Shown piece by piece: positions 21,211 to 32,000 of a stretch of 64,000 nucleotides of DNA. The notes under the pieces were generated by a model. It saw only the letters and a list, made by a program, of their open reading frames with translations, searched no databases and was not told the DNA's origin. A program made the translations under genes and the position numbers. The first letter of the stretch is position 1. Each line of letters starts with the position of its first letter. Source of the DNA: Aurantiochytrium sp. KH105 (lineage: Eukaryota; Sar; Bigyra; Thraustochytrida; Thraustochytriidae); NCBI GenBank assembly GCA_003116975.1, contig BGKB01000013.1:682001-746000 (forward strand), written 5' to 3'.

Positions 21211-21681
21211 AAAAATGGAAGAAAAAGAAGAAGAAGAAGAAGCAGAAAGAGCGGATCGCTCGTCTAGAAGAGGGGATGGAGGGTCGATGACTGGCAAACG
21301 AGGTTTTCCGCTTGGTCAAGCTTATTCTTTAGACGATAAGAAGACGACGCTTATATCTGTGAATCTTTTAGCAATTGATAGTGGTAGGCCGTCTGGATGA
21401 ATGAATGAATGAATATATGTGGAAGGATGGATGGATGGATGGATGATGGATGGATGAATACCAGTGTGCTTCACGTCGTGAAAAACCACTTTCCTGGGCT
21501 ACAAGCTTGGGTGGTAACGCAGACTAGCTATGTCTGGTGCCAGGCACAAAGCCACTTCCAGAAGAGAAAGTGAACGAAGGTAACGAGGGTTTTTTCGGTC
21601 TTCTTTCCACGATGAGAGGCGGCGCACCGAGGCGGCCAGAGAGAAGAAAAAAGGTAAGTAGGTCCGCGCCGACTTGCAGGT
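21211..21681. other. Convergent intergenic region with short repeats
   Basis: It begins with GAA-rich repeats (about 21222-21245) directly after the stop, then (GAAT)n at 21397-21413 and (GGAT)n at 21423-21456. No gene or RNA was seen. Confidence 0.65.
21397..21456. repeat. (GAAT)n and (GGAT)n arrays
   Basis: Two neighbouring tetranucleotide arrays in the 3' space between convergent genes. Confidence 0.88.
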
Positions 21682-23682
21682 TTACTCCTCGACGGCCGGG
21701 GCAGCAGCCTCGGCGTCGTCCTTCTGAAGGCCTCCCTCGGGCTTCATGGCAGGAAAGAGAATGACTTCCTTGATGGTGTTCTTGTTGGTAAGGAACATGG
21801 CCAAGCGGTCGATACCGAGACCCCAGCCAGCCGTAGGGGGCAGGCCAACCTCGAGAGCCTCAATAAAGCCTTCGTCGATGGGCTGGGCCTCGTCATCACC
21901 GGCAGCCTTGTCCTTCATTTGACCTTCAAAGCGCTCGCGCTGGTCGACAGGGTCATTCAACTCGGTGTAAGCGTTGGCGAGCTCCTTGGTCGCGACAAAG
22001 AGCTCAAAGCGCTCGGTGAGGAAGGGGTCATCACGGTGCTTCTTGGCGAGCGGCGACATGACGAGCGGATGGTCCGTAAGGAAAGTGGGGTTGATGCACT
22101 TGGACTCAAGGAACTCACCGACGAGGGTGTCGAACATGCGCGAAGAGGTGCGCGGCGAAGAGCACTCGAGCTCGTGCTTCTTGAGAAGGTCATCGAGCAT
22201 CTTGACGGCCTCATCGCTGGCGAGATCGTTGGGGAATGTCACGCCGAGGGCCTCCTCAAGGCCAGACTTCATGGAGATACGCTTGAAGGGCGGCGTAAAG
22301 TCGATGGACATGGGTTCCTCAGCGCCGAGAGGCAGAAACTCGATCACATAGGAGCCGCAGATGGCCTTGACCATGCCGGACAAAAGCTCCTGGGTCATGT
22401 CCATGAGGTCGTTGTAGTCGGCGTAGGCCTCGTACATCTCGCATGCGGTGAACTCCGGGTTGTGGGTGGGGTCGATGCCCTCGTTACGGAAGTTCTTGCC
22501 GATCTCGTAGACGCGGTCAAGGCCGCCAACAACGAGCTTCTTGAGGAAGAGTTCTGGGGCCACGCGCATCGTCAGGTTGGCGTTGAGCGAGTTGTGGTGG
22601 GTGATGAAAGGCTTGGCCGTGGCGCCGCCAGCCTGCATGTCAAGCACAGGAGTCTCCACCTCGAGGCAGCCGCGAGCATCGAAGAAGCGGCGAATGTACG
22701 AAATGATCTGCGCCCGCTTGCAAAAGACATCTCGGGTGGCCGGAGTGAGCAAAAGGTCCAGATGGCGCTTGCGGTAGCGCGTGTCCTGATTCGTGAACAT
22801 CTCCTGACCCTTCTTCTCAACGGGGAGCATGTGCATGCACGGGGTAAGCAGAACGAGCTTGGACGGGAAAATGGAGAGCTCGCCCTTCTTAGACTTGCCG
22901 GGGAAACCAACAGCGCCGACGATATCGCCGCGGCGCAACGAGTTGTGCGCCGCAAAGAAGGCATCCTCGCCGTCCTTGTAGTGCTGAAGCTGCGACATGA
23001 TCTGCACGCGGTTGCCCTCGCCCTGAATGGTGTAAAAGACCATCTTGGAGCCTTGCGCGCGCTTGCCGATGATGCGGCCGGCGATGGAGACCTCGCTGGA
23101 GTCATCCTGCTTGCCATCCTCGAGACCCGAGAACTTTTCGATGAAGTCGCCGAGACGCATGCTAACCTGGAACTTGTGCGGGTACAGCTTGGTGCCGCTC
23201 TCGGCGAGCTCCGCCAGGGCGCGCTGCCTGTTTTCCTTGTACTTGCTGGGATCCACGATTTCCTCTTCGGCCTGAAGACCGCCCTTCTTGGCCCCGCCAG
23301 CTTCGGCGGCCTTGGCGGCCTTGGCGGCGGCCTTCTCGGCCTTGGCCTTGGCGGCGGCCTCCGCCTTGAGCCTCTTCTTCATCGCATTCTTGCTCTCCTT
23401 CTGCTCGCCCCCCTCGGGCGCCGCGGGGGCTGCCGCCGCCGCCGCCGCCGCTTGTTCCTCAGACATGGCGCCGCGCGCTCCTACCGCTGCTGCCGCTGCT
23501 GCTGCTGCTGCTGCGCTCGCTTCTGCTGCCGCGGTCTGCGCTGCTGCCGCTCTGCTGCCGCTCTGCGTGCCTCTGCGCGCGCCCGCGGCGCGGTGCTCCT
23601 CGTCGTTGCGCGAACGATCCTCGCCAACTAATGCTCTTCTGCTCCCGCTGCTCGCTTTCCTCGCGCTGCTGCTCTGGGCCAT
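21682..23682 (-). CDS. KARS: Lysyl-tRNA synthetase, class II
   Basis: The enzyme charges tRNA-Lys with lysine. It has an N-terminal Lys/Ala-rich helix, an OB-fold anticodon-binding domain (about residues 205-300 from the first ATG) and a class II catalytic core. Motif 2 is seen as [15 protein letters not shown] and motif 3 as [14 protein letters not shown] close to the C-terminus. [11 protein letters not shown] opens the core. Two ATGs are possible. The one at 23682 gives 666 residues with a 72-residue Ser/Arg/Ala-rich extension; the first 20 or so residues lack acids and look like a mitochondrial presequence. The one at 23466 (MSEEQ) gives 594 residues, close to the usual cytosolic length. 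Alternative starts would give dual targeting, as known for lysyl-tRNA synthetases in other eukaryotes by various means. Confidence 0.95.
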   Translation of the reverse strand: MAQSSSARKASSGSRRALVGEDRSRNDEEHRAAGARRGTQSGSRAAAAQTAAAEASAAAAAAAAAAVGARGAMSEEQAAAAAAAAPAAPEGGEQKESKNAMKKRLKAEAAAKAKAEKAAAKAAKAAEAGGAKKGGLQAEEEIVDPSKYKENRQRALAELAESGTKLYPHKFQVSMRLGDFIEKFSGLEDGKQDDSSEVSIAGRIIGKRAQGSKMVFYTIQGEGNRVQIMSQLQHYKDGEDAFFAAHNSLRRGDIVGAVGFPGKSKKGELSIFPSKLVLLTPCMHMLPVEKKGQEMFTNQDTRYRKRHLDLLLTPATRDVFCKRAQIISYIRRFFDARGCLEVETPVLDMQAGGATAKPFITHHNSLNANLTMRVAPELFLKKLVVGGLDRVYEIGKNFRNEGIDPTHNPEFTACEMYEAYADYNDLMDMTQELLSGMVKAICGSYVIEFLPLGAEEPMSIDFTPPFKRISMKSGLEEALGVTFPNDLASDEAVKMLDDLLKKHELECSSPRTSSRMFDTLVGEFLESKCINPTFLTDHPLVMSPLAKKHRDDPFLTERFELFVATKELANAYTELNDPVDQRERFEGQMKDKAAGDDEAQPIDEGFIEALEVGLPPTAGWGLGIDRLAMFLTNKNTIKEVILFPAMKPEGGLQKDDAEAAAPAVEE

Positions 23683-23782
23683 CACATTTGGGGGCCCAGG
23701 GGACTCTGAATTAGGCACGAGTCGGAGCTGGCTGGCTAGCTCGAAGAGACAGTAGTAGTATGGCGGATCTTCAAGATTGCGA

Positions 23783-23790
23783 TAGGCCTA
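23783..23790. promoter_or_regulatory. TAGGCCTA palindrome
   Basis: Lies about 100 bp upstream of the first lysyl-tRNA synthetase ATG and 60 bp beyond the archaemetzincin stop, so in the short space that must hold the synthetase promoter. Confidence 0.4.
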
Positions 23791-23850
23791 CTACCATGGT
23801 TCTGGAAAGAGAGTCGGGTTTCTAATTAGGTCGAGTGCGTTCTGATGGGC

Positions 23851-25164
23851 TCAAGAGGTTGAAGAAGAAGAAGAAGAAGAAGAAGAAGAAGAAGAAGCAG
23901 TTGCTTGGAGAAGGACTCCTCGTGACTCGAACCAAGAGGCGTGATGCGCCCAAAAGGTCTTGGAATCCGATGCAGACGAAGCCAAGACGCGGCAAACGCT
24001 TCCGAGGGCGGTAAAGCGTGCAGCGAGGTCAAAGCCGAGCGCCAAACGCAGTTTGGCGAGATCTAGTGGGCACAGCGGAAGCAAATTTGGTCCTAAAGAT
24101 TTTGTTCCAACCAATGCTGGGTCGGCACCGTTCCCGTGGCCCTTTTCAGAACTCTTTCCCCCCGCCTTGGCTGCGGCCTCGTTCTCGTCTCCTTCTCCTG
24201 CCTCCATGTAAGCATTCATGACACAACGCCATGAAACGCAGTGGTCCAATCCAAGAGTATGCATGGCCTCGTGCACGGCTGTCGCGGCAACGAGGGCTGT
24301 GGAAAGCATCGACGGCGGCTTTTGACGCCGTGCATTTACATTTGGCATCGCACGCTCACAGCAGTGCACCACGGCAACGCGATCCCCGGTGGCGCGACCC
24401 AAAATTTCCGCATCGGGGAGTTCCGGATCAGCAATGCATAGATCCGTGAGAACGATAATGGCAAAAGTCGATCTTGTAAGATATTCTTCGATGACGTTCA
24501 TGATGGAAAAAACGTCAACCGCGCGCTTTCCCGAGTCCAGAGCCACAGTTTCAAGCGGAAAGGCAAGGCCTCGCTCCTCATCGATAATGGAAATATCGTC
24601 TTTGGAAGCGACCAAAGGAAGTGGTCGCGCATGAGCGATGCTCGCGCCTAAAAAGTAAGCCTCGAAGATCTGTGCCACCTGTGTGCACATTCGATCCATC
24701 GCAGCAAGGTGGGATTTATTTTTCACAAAATGCGCGAGTCGCAGAATTTTCAGGGTTCGACGCCCTGGGGTTACCTTGAACCGCCCAGTGCCTTGGGCGT
24801 TTGCTTTACCCACCTTGCCCATTTCTAAAAAGTCTTCAAATGTCTGTAAATCGTCGATATCCTCATCAACAAGACCAGCATCCTTGTCTAAAGGACTGTA
24901 CAGATCGAGAGCGCGAGGGGCGCAAAGACCTTGATCCTTGCAGAGTTCTCCAAGCCCGCGGCGTTGGAGACCGCTCAGTCGGCCCGGAGCTGGTTTTAGC
25001 TGACGTTTCTTTGTTTTCGTCTTGTCTCTTGTCTCGTGCATCACCTCGCTACTCTTGTTTGCTGCAGCGTTGCGTCTCTTTCTCTTTGCCGGTGGTGTCC
25101 GTGCGCAAGCTTCATCGTCATCGCTCACAAGTACGACAATCTCGTCTGGCCGTGAAGCAGCCAT
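23851..25164 (-). CDS. Archaemetzincin-type zinc metallopeptidase with SUMO-interacting-like motif
   Basis: 437 residues from the ATG at 25164; the frame upstream reaches only a TTG. The catalytic block at about residues 297-315 reads HEAMHTLGLDHCVSWRCVM, matching the archaemetzincin pattern HExxHxxGxxxCxxxxCxM that holds the catalytic zinc and starts the second metal site. The second half of that site, normally CxxC, reads LCPLDLAKL, so the last Cys is Asp. About 50 residues of disordered insert separate the two parts. The N-terminus has EIVVLVSDDDE, a textbook SUMO-interacting motif shape, followed by basic stretches (AKRKRRN; KTKKRQLK) that look like nuclear localisation signals. The C-terminus ends in poly-Ser encoded by a GAA/TTC array. 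A nuclear SUMO-directed protease is inferred. The peptidase family assignment is solid. Confidence 0.85.
   Translation of the reverse strand: MAASRPDEIVVLVSDDDEACARTPPAKRKRRNAAANKSSEVMHETRDKTKTKKRQLKPAPGRLSGLQRRGLGELCKDQGLCAPRALDLYSPLDKDAGLVDEDIDDLQTFEDFLEMGKVGKANAQGTGRFKVTPGRRTLKILRLAHFVKNKSHLAAMDRMCTQVAQIFEAYFLGASIAHARPLPLVASKDDISIIDEERGLAFPLETVALDSGKRAVDVFSIMNVIEEYLTRSTFAIIVLTDLCIADPELPDAEILGRATGDRVAVVHCCERAMPNVNARRQKPPSMLSTALVAATAVHEAMHTLGLDHCVSWRCVMNAYMEAGEGDENEAAAKAGGKSSEKGHGNGADPALVGTKSLGPNLLPLCPLDLAKLRLALGFDLAARFTALGSVCRVLASSASDSKTFWAHHASWFESRGVLLQATASSSSSSSSSSSSTS
23861..23897. repeat. (GAA)n array coding poly-Ser
   Basis: Twelve GAA units on the plus strand. On the coding strand they read as consecutive Ser codons at the C-terminus of the archaemetzincin. 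Confidence 0.95.
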
Positions 25165-25217
25165 CGCCTCTCCCTCCCTTTGGAGCGTGCCGTCCAACTG
25201 CTGGTCGTTCTCGGTTG

Positions 25218-25270
25218 GCCTTTGGCTTTGGCTTTGGCTTTGGCTTTAGCTCTGGCTCTGGCTCTGGCTG
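25218..25270. repeat. (TTGGCT)n / (CTGGCT)n hexamer array
   Basis: About eight hexamer units with a T-to-C shift half way. They lie about 55 bp upstream of the archaemetzincin ATG, so probably in its 5' leader. Confidence 0.9.
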
Positions 25271-26236
25271 CTGGCGGTGGCAGTCTGGGCGGGTGGCCGG
25301 CACGTGCAGTCCCAGCCTGGCGGGAGTGTGGCGAGCGTCAAAGCGATCTTCTTTGTTTGTTGATTTTCGGCCTCTTCAGCCAATGGATCTGGAAGAAATA
25401 TGAGAGCGCCTTCAGAATCGCGGTGCACATTCAGCGATGCGAGCAAGGGGAGAAAGCCAGAGAGGATCTTGAGCTTAAAGTATGCGACCTCCAAATGGGC
25501 AATCGATACCTAGAGGAAGACGTTCTGCAAGACACTGCGGTGAGACGGTTTGTTTTGAAATTCATGGAGCACCTCGAGTCGGCTCGATAGGAATGCGTCA
25601 GCCTCTCCTCCTCCTCCTCCTTCTCCCATAATGGACGAAAAAATGGCAGAAAGGAAAGAATGCACTTGCTTCAAGCAGATCTACACTCATTTCGAAGCGA
25701 TGCAAAAGACGTTATGTATTGCCGGTACACTCGTAACTTTTGGTGATTTTAAGGTATTTTCCGGCTCTAACGTCAGATACCAGGTGATGTTTGTAGTGCT
25801 GAGGACACCAGAGCGGCAAAAGGTTGAGCATACTTCACGCGCACCAACATTATATTTATAAAATTCGATGAATACCTTCTTCCCCTTCGAGCAATATCTT
25901 TTTCTGACAATAACGCCACATCTTTAGCTTGTCTGTGATAAATTGGTAAAAGCGAGCATCGTCTTAACAGGCCTACGTCTACTGCCACCGCGAAAGGCCA
26001 AGATCATTGCAAAAAAATTGCGGTTGCCTTTTCTTTTTACTTTTTGCCTTGAAGTCTGTTTGCATGCATACATAAACAAACGTCAGTCATCTTGTCCTGC
26101 CAGCTCGAACTCGCCATCACGACCGTCACAAAGCTATTTTGCTCTTACCAGCTCGCGCCGAATCAGTCTCTGCGATTCTGTGAGGCGAAGATCGAGTGAG
26201 CAGGTAGTATACCTCTGTAGTAGGCTAGCCTAGTAG

Positions 26237-26244
26237 TAGGCCTA
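26237..26244. promoter_or_regulatory. TAGGCCTA palindrome
   Basis: Lies about 215 bp upstream of the ATG at 26460, next to an imperfect TAGGCTAGCCTA palindrome. Confidence 0.4.
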
Positions 26245-26459
26245 GAGCGGCAAAGCACATCAACAACGACGAGAAGAACAGCACCAGCGGTCGTGGCGTC
26301 TCGTGAGGCACCGACCCCGCGACGGCGCCGACGGAGGAGCCAAAGGCGCGGCGTGAGCCCCTGCCTTTCCACCCTCTGCATTCCGAGCCGGAAGATCGTT
26401 CAGGTTGAGAGGCACGAAACGGCGGCAACGCGAGCGAGCAAGCCTTTGACGAAGACGCC

Positions 26460-28643
26460 ATGCCGACGCGACGCCAAACTCGTCTTCAGCAGCGGCAGCA
26501 GCTCTCTGCGCACGACGCAGCAGAAGAGGAGGCCGGCGAGCCAGCAGGAGGCGAGAATGCGCCACCCACCACGCGGAGAACATCGAGGAAGCGCAACAGT
26601 GTAAGCTCCTTGGAGCCAGTAGAAGCCGCAGAGACAGCTACACCACCTGCAAAACGCACGAGAAGGGCCAGTCGCACCGCGGGAAGGGCGGCGAGCGCGC
26701 CATCTGTGCAGCCAGGCCAAGACACAAAGAGACAGCCGGCCACTCGCAAACGTGGAGGAGCTGATGCGGCTGTCGAAGTCGAATCGAAGATGGACAAAAC
26801 ATCTACGGACGAGAAAATCACTGATGTCAAGTCTCAGGATCGCGCAAAAGATGGCCCTACCCTTCCGCAGCCGTCGCTCTGGCCGTGCAAGAAAGAAAAC
26901 AAAGATCTCCATGAGAAAATTGACCCAGAAGCCGCAGTGTGGATCGCGAGCCTCGAGAAAGTCCTGGAAAACCAGGCTGACCCTGCGGCTGCACGGATAA
27001 AAGACCTGGTCGCATCAGCACCAACAAATGGGCTACTCGTTCCCTCGAAAGAATCGAACTCCGCTTTGAAAAACCAAGATCGTGGAAAAGAAGCATTGTC
27101 TCGCGCCGTTGCTGGCCTGAAAGAAGCAAACCGCAGGATCGAGGCCAGACATGGCCGCGACAATGACGAGGAAGAGGAATCTGCCACGATGCGCGAGGCG
27201 ATCACAGCTCTGTCCCGGGCACTAGGAATCGTGTATGGCGCTGCAGCCTTTGAACTTGGCGTCCAGACCATCAACGTAGATCATCCGAGCGCCACAGAAG
27301 ACGTTCTCAAGGTGATCGCGTCCTCAACATCACTGTCCGACGCAGACGCGCGTCGTTGCGAGCTGGAAAAGATTACGAGTTCGCACCGATACGGAAAACG
27401 GGGCTGCAATGCCCACCATCTATTGCAGGAGTTATTGCATCAGCAAAAAGCCCTTCTTCCTCTCGACAAGCCCGAGGCATTTTCACTCGAGAATGCGGCA
27501 TACACGCTCGGATTTTTTGAGGGGCTCGCAAACAAGTCATTCGAGCAAAGTCCAGAAAAACCATCAGCTTCTCATGATAACCGCCCGGGAAGTTCGGATA
27601 ATAGTGACCGGGGAGATGAGGAAGAGGAAGACGACGACAAGAGCAGTGCTCCGGTCTCTGTGGCTGAGCGCGCAGCACGACCTGTACGCAAGGCCTCATC
27701 AAAGGCAGAAGAAACCGCGTCAACGTTACAGCAAAAGAGATCCTCTCCCGATCCTGAGTCGAGTGCTGCGAAAGTATCGTCAAGCGCCGAGGTGTCAAGC
27801 CTTGAAGATGAAGACGAAGAAGATGAAGAAGAGGATGATGACGATGAGGATGATGATGAAGATGACGACGACGACGATGACGACGACGACGATGAAGTCA
27901 GCAACGAAGAAGTCAGCGGCGAAGGTGAAGGCAGAGGCGGCAGTAGGAGCAGTAGCAGTCGAAAGTCATCCCGTCACGCTCGCGACGAAGATGGATCAAA
28001 GAAAGCGAAGAAAAGTAAAAAGGACAAGAAAGACAAGAAGAAGAAAAAGAAAAAGAGAAAGAAAGAGAAAAAGGACAAGAAAGAAAAAAAGGAAAAGAGA
28101 GACAAACATGAATCGTCGTCGAGGAAGCGCCGACGCGAGACCCCATCGCCAGACGACGCGACAATGGCTAAAGGAGAAGAGGTCAAGAGTCGGCGCAGCG
28201 AGAGCACTGCTCTCAGGCACGAAGCGTATGATTTACGGGACGCAAATTTCACAAATGGCTCACAGACTCGTTTGGCATCCACAAATGCCGCATCACTACC
28301 ACCAGTACCAAGCACACTCGAACGGGCGCCATCCCGAGACCCTGTTGTACGCTGGCCAGAGGATACCAAGACTCGATTCATGCGTCTCCTCAGCCGACTT
28401 GATCGCGTCAAGCTCTCTGAAGAGGGAAACGCATCTATGTTTCTTAATCGCTTTCCCAAGGTTGTGACAAGCATTTTTCCAGTCGATGCGGAGGGAGTTT
28501 CTGTCAAGGATCCCATCGTCCCGACTATTCCCGTGGACAGAGGCTGGCGTCCCCACGGCTTGGCCTGGTGGGGTGTTCAAGAGTATCCTCCAGGCTACCA
28601 GAAAGACTGGTTAGCTTCCGACTCTTCGACGCCCTCAATTTGA
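26460..28643 (+). CDS. Nuclear-type charged protein of unknown function
   Basis: 727 residues, ATG in a GACGCCATG context. The N-terminus is basic (MPTRRQTRLQQRQQ) with RRTSRKRN and KRTRRASR patches, which look like nuclear localisation signals. A moderately ordered helical region spans about 145-370. A block of about 30 almost unbroken Asp/Glu residues (about 448-480) is followed by a Lys-rich block (about 515-560). The last 100 residues look folded and hydrophobic-rich, with WPEDTKTRFMRLLSRLDRVK, FLNRFPKVVTSIFP and RGWRPHGLAWWGVQEYPPGY. I do not recognise this end domain. Strong acid/base blocks of this kind are common in nucleolar and chromatin proteins; that is the only functional hint. 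It is convergent with Nup155. Confidence 0.75.
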   Translation: MPTRRQTRLQQRQQLSAHDAAEEEAGEPAGGENAPPTTRRTSRKRNSVSSLEPVEAAETATPPAKRTRRASRTAGRAASAPSVQPGQDTKRQPATRKRGGADAAVEVESKMDKTSTDEKITDVKSQDRAKDGPTLPQPSLWPCKKENKDLHEKIDPEAAVWIASLEKVLENQADPAAARIKDLVASAPTNGLLVPSKESNSALKNQDRGKEALSRAVAGLKEANRRIEARHGRDNDEEEESATMREAITALSRALGIVYGAAAFELGVQTINVDHPSATEDVLKVIASSTSLSDADARRCELEKITSSHRYGKRGCNAHHLLQELLHQQKALLPLDKPEAFSLENAAYTLGFFEGLANKSFEQSPEKPSASHDNRPGSSDNSDRGDEEEEDDDKSSAPVSVAERAARPVRKASSKAEETASTLQQKRSSPDPESSAAKVSSSAEVSSLEDEDEEDEEEDDDDEDDDEDDDDDDDDDDDEVSNEEVSGEGEGRGGSRSSSSRKSSRHARDEDGSKKAKKSKKDKKDKKKKKKKRKKEKKDKKEKKEKRDKHESSSRKRRRETPSPDDATMAKGEEVKSRRSESTALRHEAYDLRDANFTNGSQTRLASTNAASLPPVPSTLERAPSRDPVVRWPEDTKTRFMRLLSRLDRVKLSEEGNASMFLNRFPKVVTSIFPVDAEGVSVKDPIVPTIPVDRGWRPHGLAWWGVQEYPPGYQKDWLASDSSTPSI

Positions 28644-29024
28644 TTTTCTAAAGTTGCAGGCTATCTCACTATTTCTTTCTGTCGTACTTTTGTTCCTTTC
28701 TTCTTAGTTTGCCCCGCCCCCACACACACCTTTCTCGACAATCATCACCTTTGGCGAGCACGCCCAAGAAGCCAACGACGAGAAGCCAGAGACAAAAGCA
28801 ATAGATCATCTTCCAAGTGAATGCATAGAACAAAAGCGACTTGTGCCGTCTTGAATCGCGCCACGTGGAGTTGCTTTATATAAAAATTAAAAAAGAGGAA
28901 AGAGAGTGGGAACGATACTTGTCTGTCCAAATGATTCTTGAAATTGATGCCAATAGATACGGCAGCTAGGTAGCTGTCAATCAAAAAGTTGCTGTAAACT
29001 TTTTCCTTTTCTTTTTTACTCACA
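28644..29024. other. Convergent intergenic region
   Basis: About 0.4 kb between two stop codons. It is A/T-richer than its surroundings and presumably contains both 3' ends. No feature was recognised. Confidence 0.6.
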
Positions 29025-32000
29025 TCAGTTGTTGTGAACTTTGCTAAGAAGGGTGCTAATCTGGTGGTTCACGTGCGAGCGCGCCTCGGGCTGAATATCA
29101 TCAGAGTGAAGGCCACCAACAACGACGGCAAGGTTCTCGAGCAGATCGCGCACGCGAGGGTCTGTGAAAATCCTACCGTCCTGTTGCGTGCCGAACTTGT
29201 TGATTAAAGTCACAATGGCGCTCGCCACGTGCAGCTTGGAGCGCTCCGAGTACCATACCTGATCATTCTCTTCGCCCTCGGAGAGGAAGGCCAAGCCAAT
29301 AGGCTGCGCGTTCGAGTTGATCTTCTTGTTGTAGTTGGCATACGCGTCGAGCAAGTCCGACTGCGCGATACCAATCTCTAGCATGAGCCGGACAACCCAG
29401 GCGTCCCACCCGCCAGCAACACCGCTGGGGTAAAACGTGGACAAATCCTCAAGGCCTTGAATGAGATACTCGTGCGGAAACGCAAATGAGGCCCGCGATC
29501 CATCAACGTAGAACTTGCTACCGAGATCAAGCACGCACGAGTGCAGAGGGGCGACAAGATCTTGCATTGGAGGAATCTCGGAAACACCAACGCGCGCCCG
29601 TGCAAGGCATTCGCGGATAATGTTCTTGTACACCGTCTGCAGCTCCTCGATATCTCGGTAGTCGCACTCCTGCATGATCCGAATGCACGATTCCCACAGT
29701 CCAAAGCGAAATGCGTAGTCATTGTACAGATCGCTGGAGTCTACCAGTGTCCACGTCAGTGTCTTGAGCGCCTGTCGTCTCGCACGAACTTCCTCGGACC
29801 ACTCACGACGCATGGCGCTGGAGGCCTCGCTAAAGTCCTCCTGCTCCATGGCGTGTGTGCGACCCTCTAGCTGGAAGAACACAGATTCTTGCAATTGCGC
29901 GATGTCGAGTTGGTCCTTGAGATAAAAGACGTCCAGGCCCCGTCCGGCGTGTGCCGCCCCTTGCGCGGCCTTGCCGTACGTGAGAGCCATGTTAAAGTAC
30001 TTGATCCGTTGATGAATGTTGGGCGGTCGCGTCGCCTGTTCGGCCGCCTGCGCTAAAGGCTGGCCCCCATTTGCAGATGCCGACTCGCTCGAGCCGCCAT
30101 CCGTGAGGAGCTGGCGGACGTCGAGCTTGGCAAGGCTCTGTACAACCTCGGCTGCGCGGGCAAACTCCTCGTGCCTTGCAAGCCACTCGACTTGCAGAAG
30201 AAGGTGCATATCCCGGTGGAAGGGCGGCTCGTAAATACCAGGTCCAGCTTTACGAGGATCGTTGGCGACTGCGTCCCCAAGAAACTGCACAATAAAGGGC
30301 GTGCGCACGTCGAGCAGAAGCTGGCGAAAACCCTTGCCCAAGAACCAATCGTACAGCGTGTAGTGCCACAGCGCGTCCTTGGCGTCAAGGGCGAGCTGTA
30401 ATGCAGTCTGCATGGGGTCCCCGCTGTTCTTGGCGGCCCCGTCCTGCAGTGTGGCAAGGGAAACTGAAGCAGCACCCTTGGGCAGGCAGCGCGCCAAGAT
30501 CTGCACCGCGCGGTCGTAGCAAAACTCCCGTACGGCCATGAACGATCCACTCATGCTTCCTGACTCGGGACTCGGAAGCGTGTCGACGCCCTGGCCTGCA
30601 AAGCAATCGGCGCAATACAGCGCCAGCTCCACGGCAGCATCAGGCCGTCCAAAGCTTTCGAACTTTTCGCAGGCGTCCCGGAGCGTTGTTTGCGTCACCT
30701 CAATATTGGCGGCGCCGCTTGACGAGACAATCTTTCGAAAGCCGCGACGCAGCCTGTCGAGGGCCTCCTGAATGTGCTCATTACGCTCCTGCGCAAGCGT
30801 GGCCTCTTCTGCAGCGGCGATCTTCTCAAAGGCGGAGATTTGTAGAGCATCGCCTTCGGAGAAGAAGGCAGGGCAGAAGCGCTCCAAGCGCGCTACCAGC
30901 TCGCGTGCAGCAGCTCGCGGGCTCCGCTCCACGAGGGTTTTGACCATTGCACACGCCACAATTTTGCCTTGCTTCGAGGTAACGAGCCTGCTCCATGTCA
31001 TGCTGGCCAGCTCGGAACGCAAATCCCCGTCAAGGTAGAGGACCAAACGGGCAAAGCGCATGCTAGGGAGGGTCTGCAAAATATCCATGAGCAAGAGGCC
31101 CTGAATCGTGCGGTCCACAAGCTGATAGATTTGCGCAATCTCAATGTTCTCCAGCGATTGGGCACTGGGGCCACGGGGCAAGCCAATGCGCCCCGAAGAA
31201 ACCCAAGCGGACACCTGCTGATCGAAATTCATTGTTCCGCCCGCAGAGTTCTGTGCGTGCTGGTACTCGCGAATTGCGTCCGAAAAAGGCGCCTGCGTCG
31301 ACAAAAACTGCTTGAGGCGCGCCAGTGGACGCACGAGCATGACGAGCTGATCAGGAGAAAACCGGCACCGGACAACGGGAGCATCGGCAGTCTCTTTGAA
31401 CATTTGCTCGGCACCGACCGTGACGGACCACTCCCAGATCGGACGCAAAAGTCGAGTGGCGTGCAGGCAAATGCCCGAGTAGCAGCCCGAGTGCTCAAGA
31501 CCTCCCATTTCCTCCGCGGCGCGAGGAGCGCTGGGAACGAGCGAGGTCATTGCCCCGGCACCATTTACGCCGCTCGGAGCGCGGGACCCCCTCTGGCCCC
31601 CAGTGGTCTGGGTAAAGCATGGCAAGGACTGATGGTGTGTGGGGAACGAGGCGTCTGGTGACAAGTTTGCGATGCCGTACCCAATACGCCGGAACCAAAG
31701 CGCAGCGCGTCGGGCAACCCATTGGTTCTGCGTCGCCTCGTCCGAGGCCCCGGAGTCCGCGAATGGGCTTGGATCATCGTTTGCAGCGCCACGGTTCGAA
31801 GTCTCGTCCGCATCATCCGGATATCCAGCCTTGCAAGCGATGGCGAGGCACATGGAGCAGCTCTCGTCGAGACCGTACTGCTTGAAGAACTCTTCAATGT
31901 CGGCGTTTGAGCCAGGATCCGGGCCCCTCAACAGCGCATAGAGCTGGTTGATGGGGCGATTCTTGACGAGGACCCAAAGTCCGTGCGAAGTGAGGACCAA

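Larger units (their letters stand above)
25165..26459. other. Long divergent intergenic region
   Basis: About 1.3 kb. It contains a GGCTTT/GGCTCT hexamer array in the archaemetzincin leader, a CAGGCCTA at 25968-25975, a TAGGCCTA at 26237 within a cluster of TAG/CTA triplets (about 26216-26245), and A/T-rich stretches. A plus-strand open frame at 25180-25590 starts at TTG and looks spurious. Confidence 0.6.

Noticed and set aside
21919-23631. 570-codon open frame on the plus strand opposite lysyl-tRNA synthetase
   Set aside because: It mirrors the codon structure of the synthetase, is rich in Leu/Val/Gly/Asp/His as antisense frames of GC-rich genes are, and shows no domain.
25180-25590. Plus-strand 136-codon frame with a Leu-Ala repeat resembling a membrane segment
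   Set aside because: It starts at TTG and the apparent helix is only the translation of a GGCTTT microsatellite.
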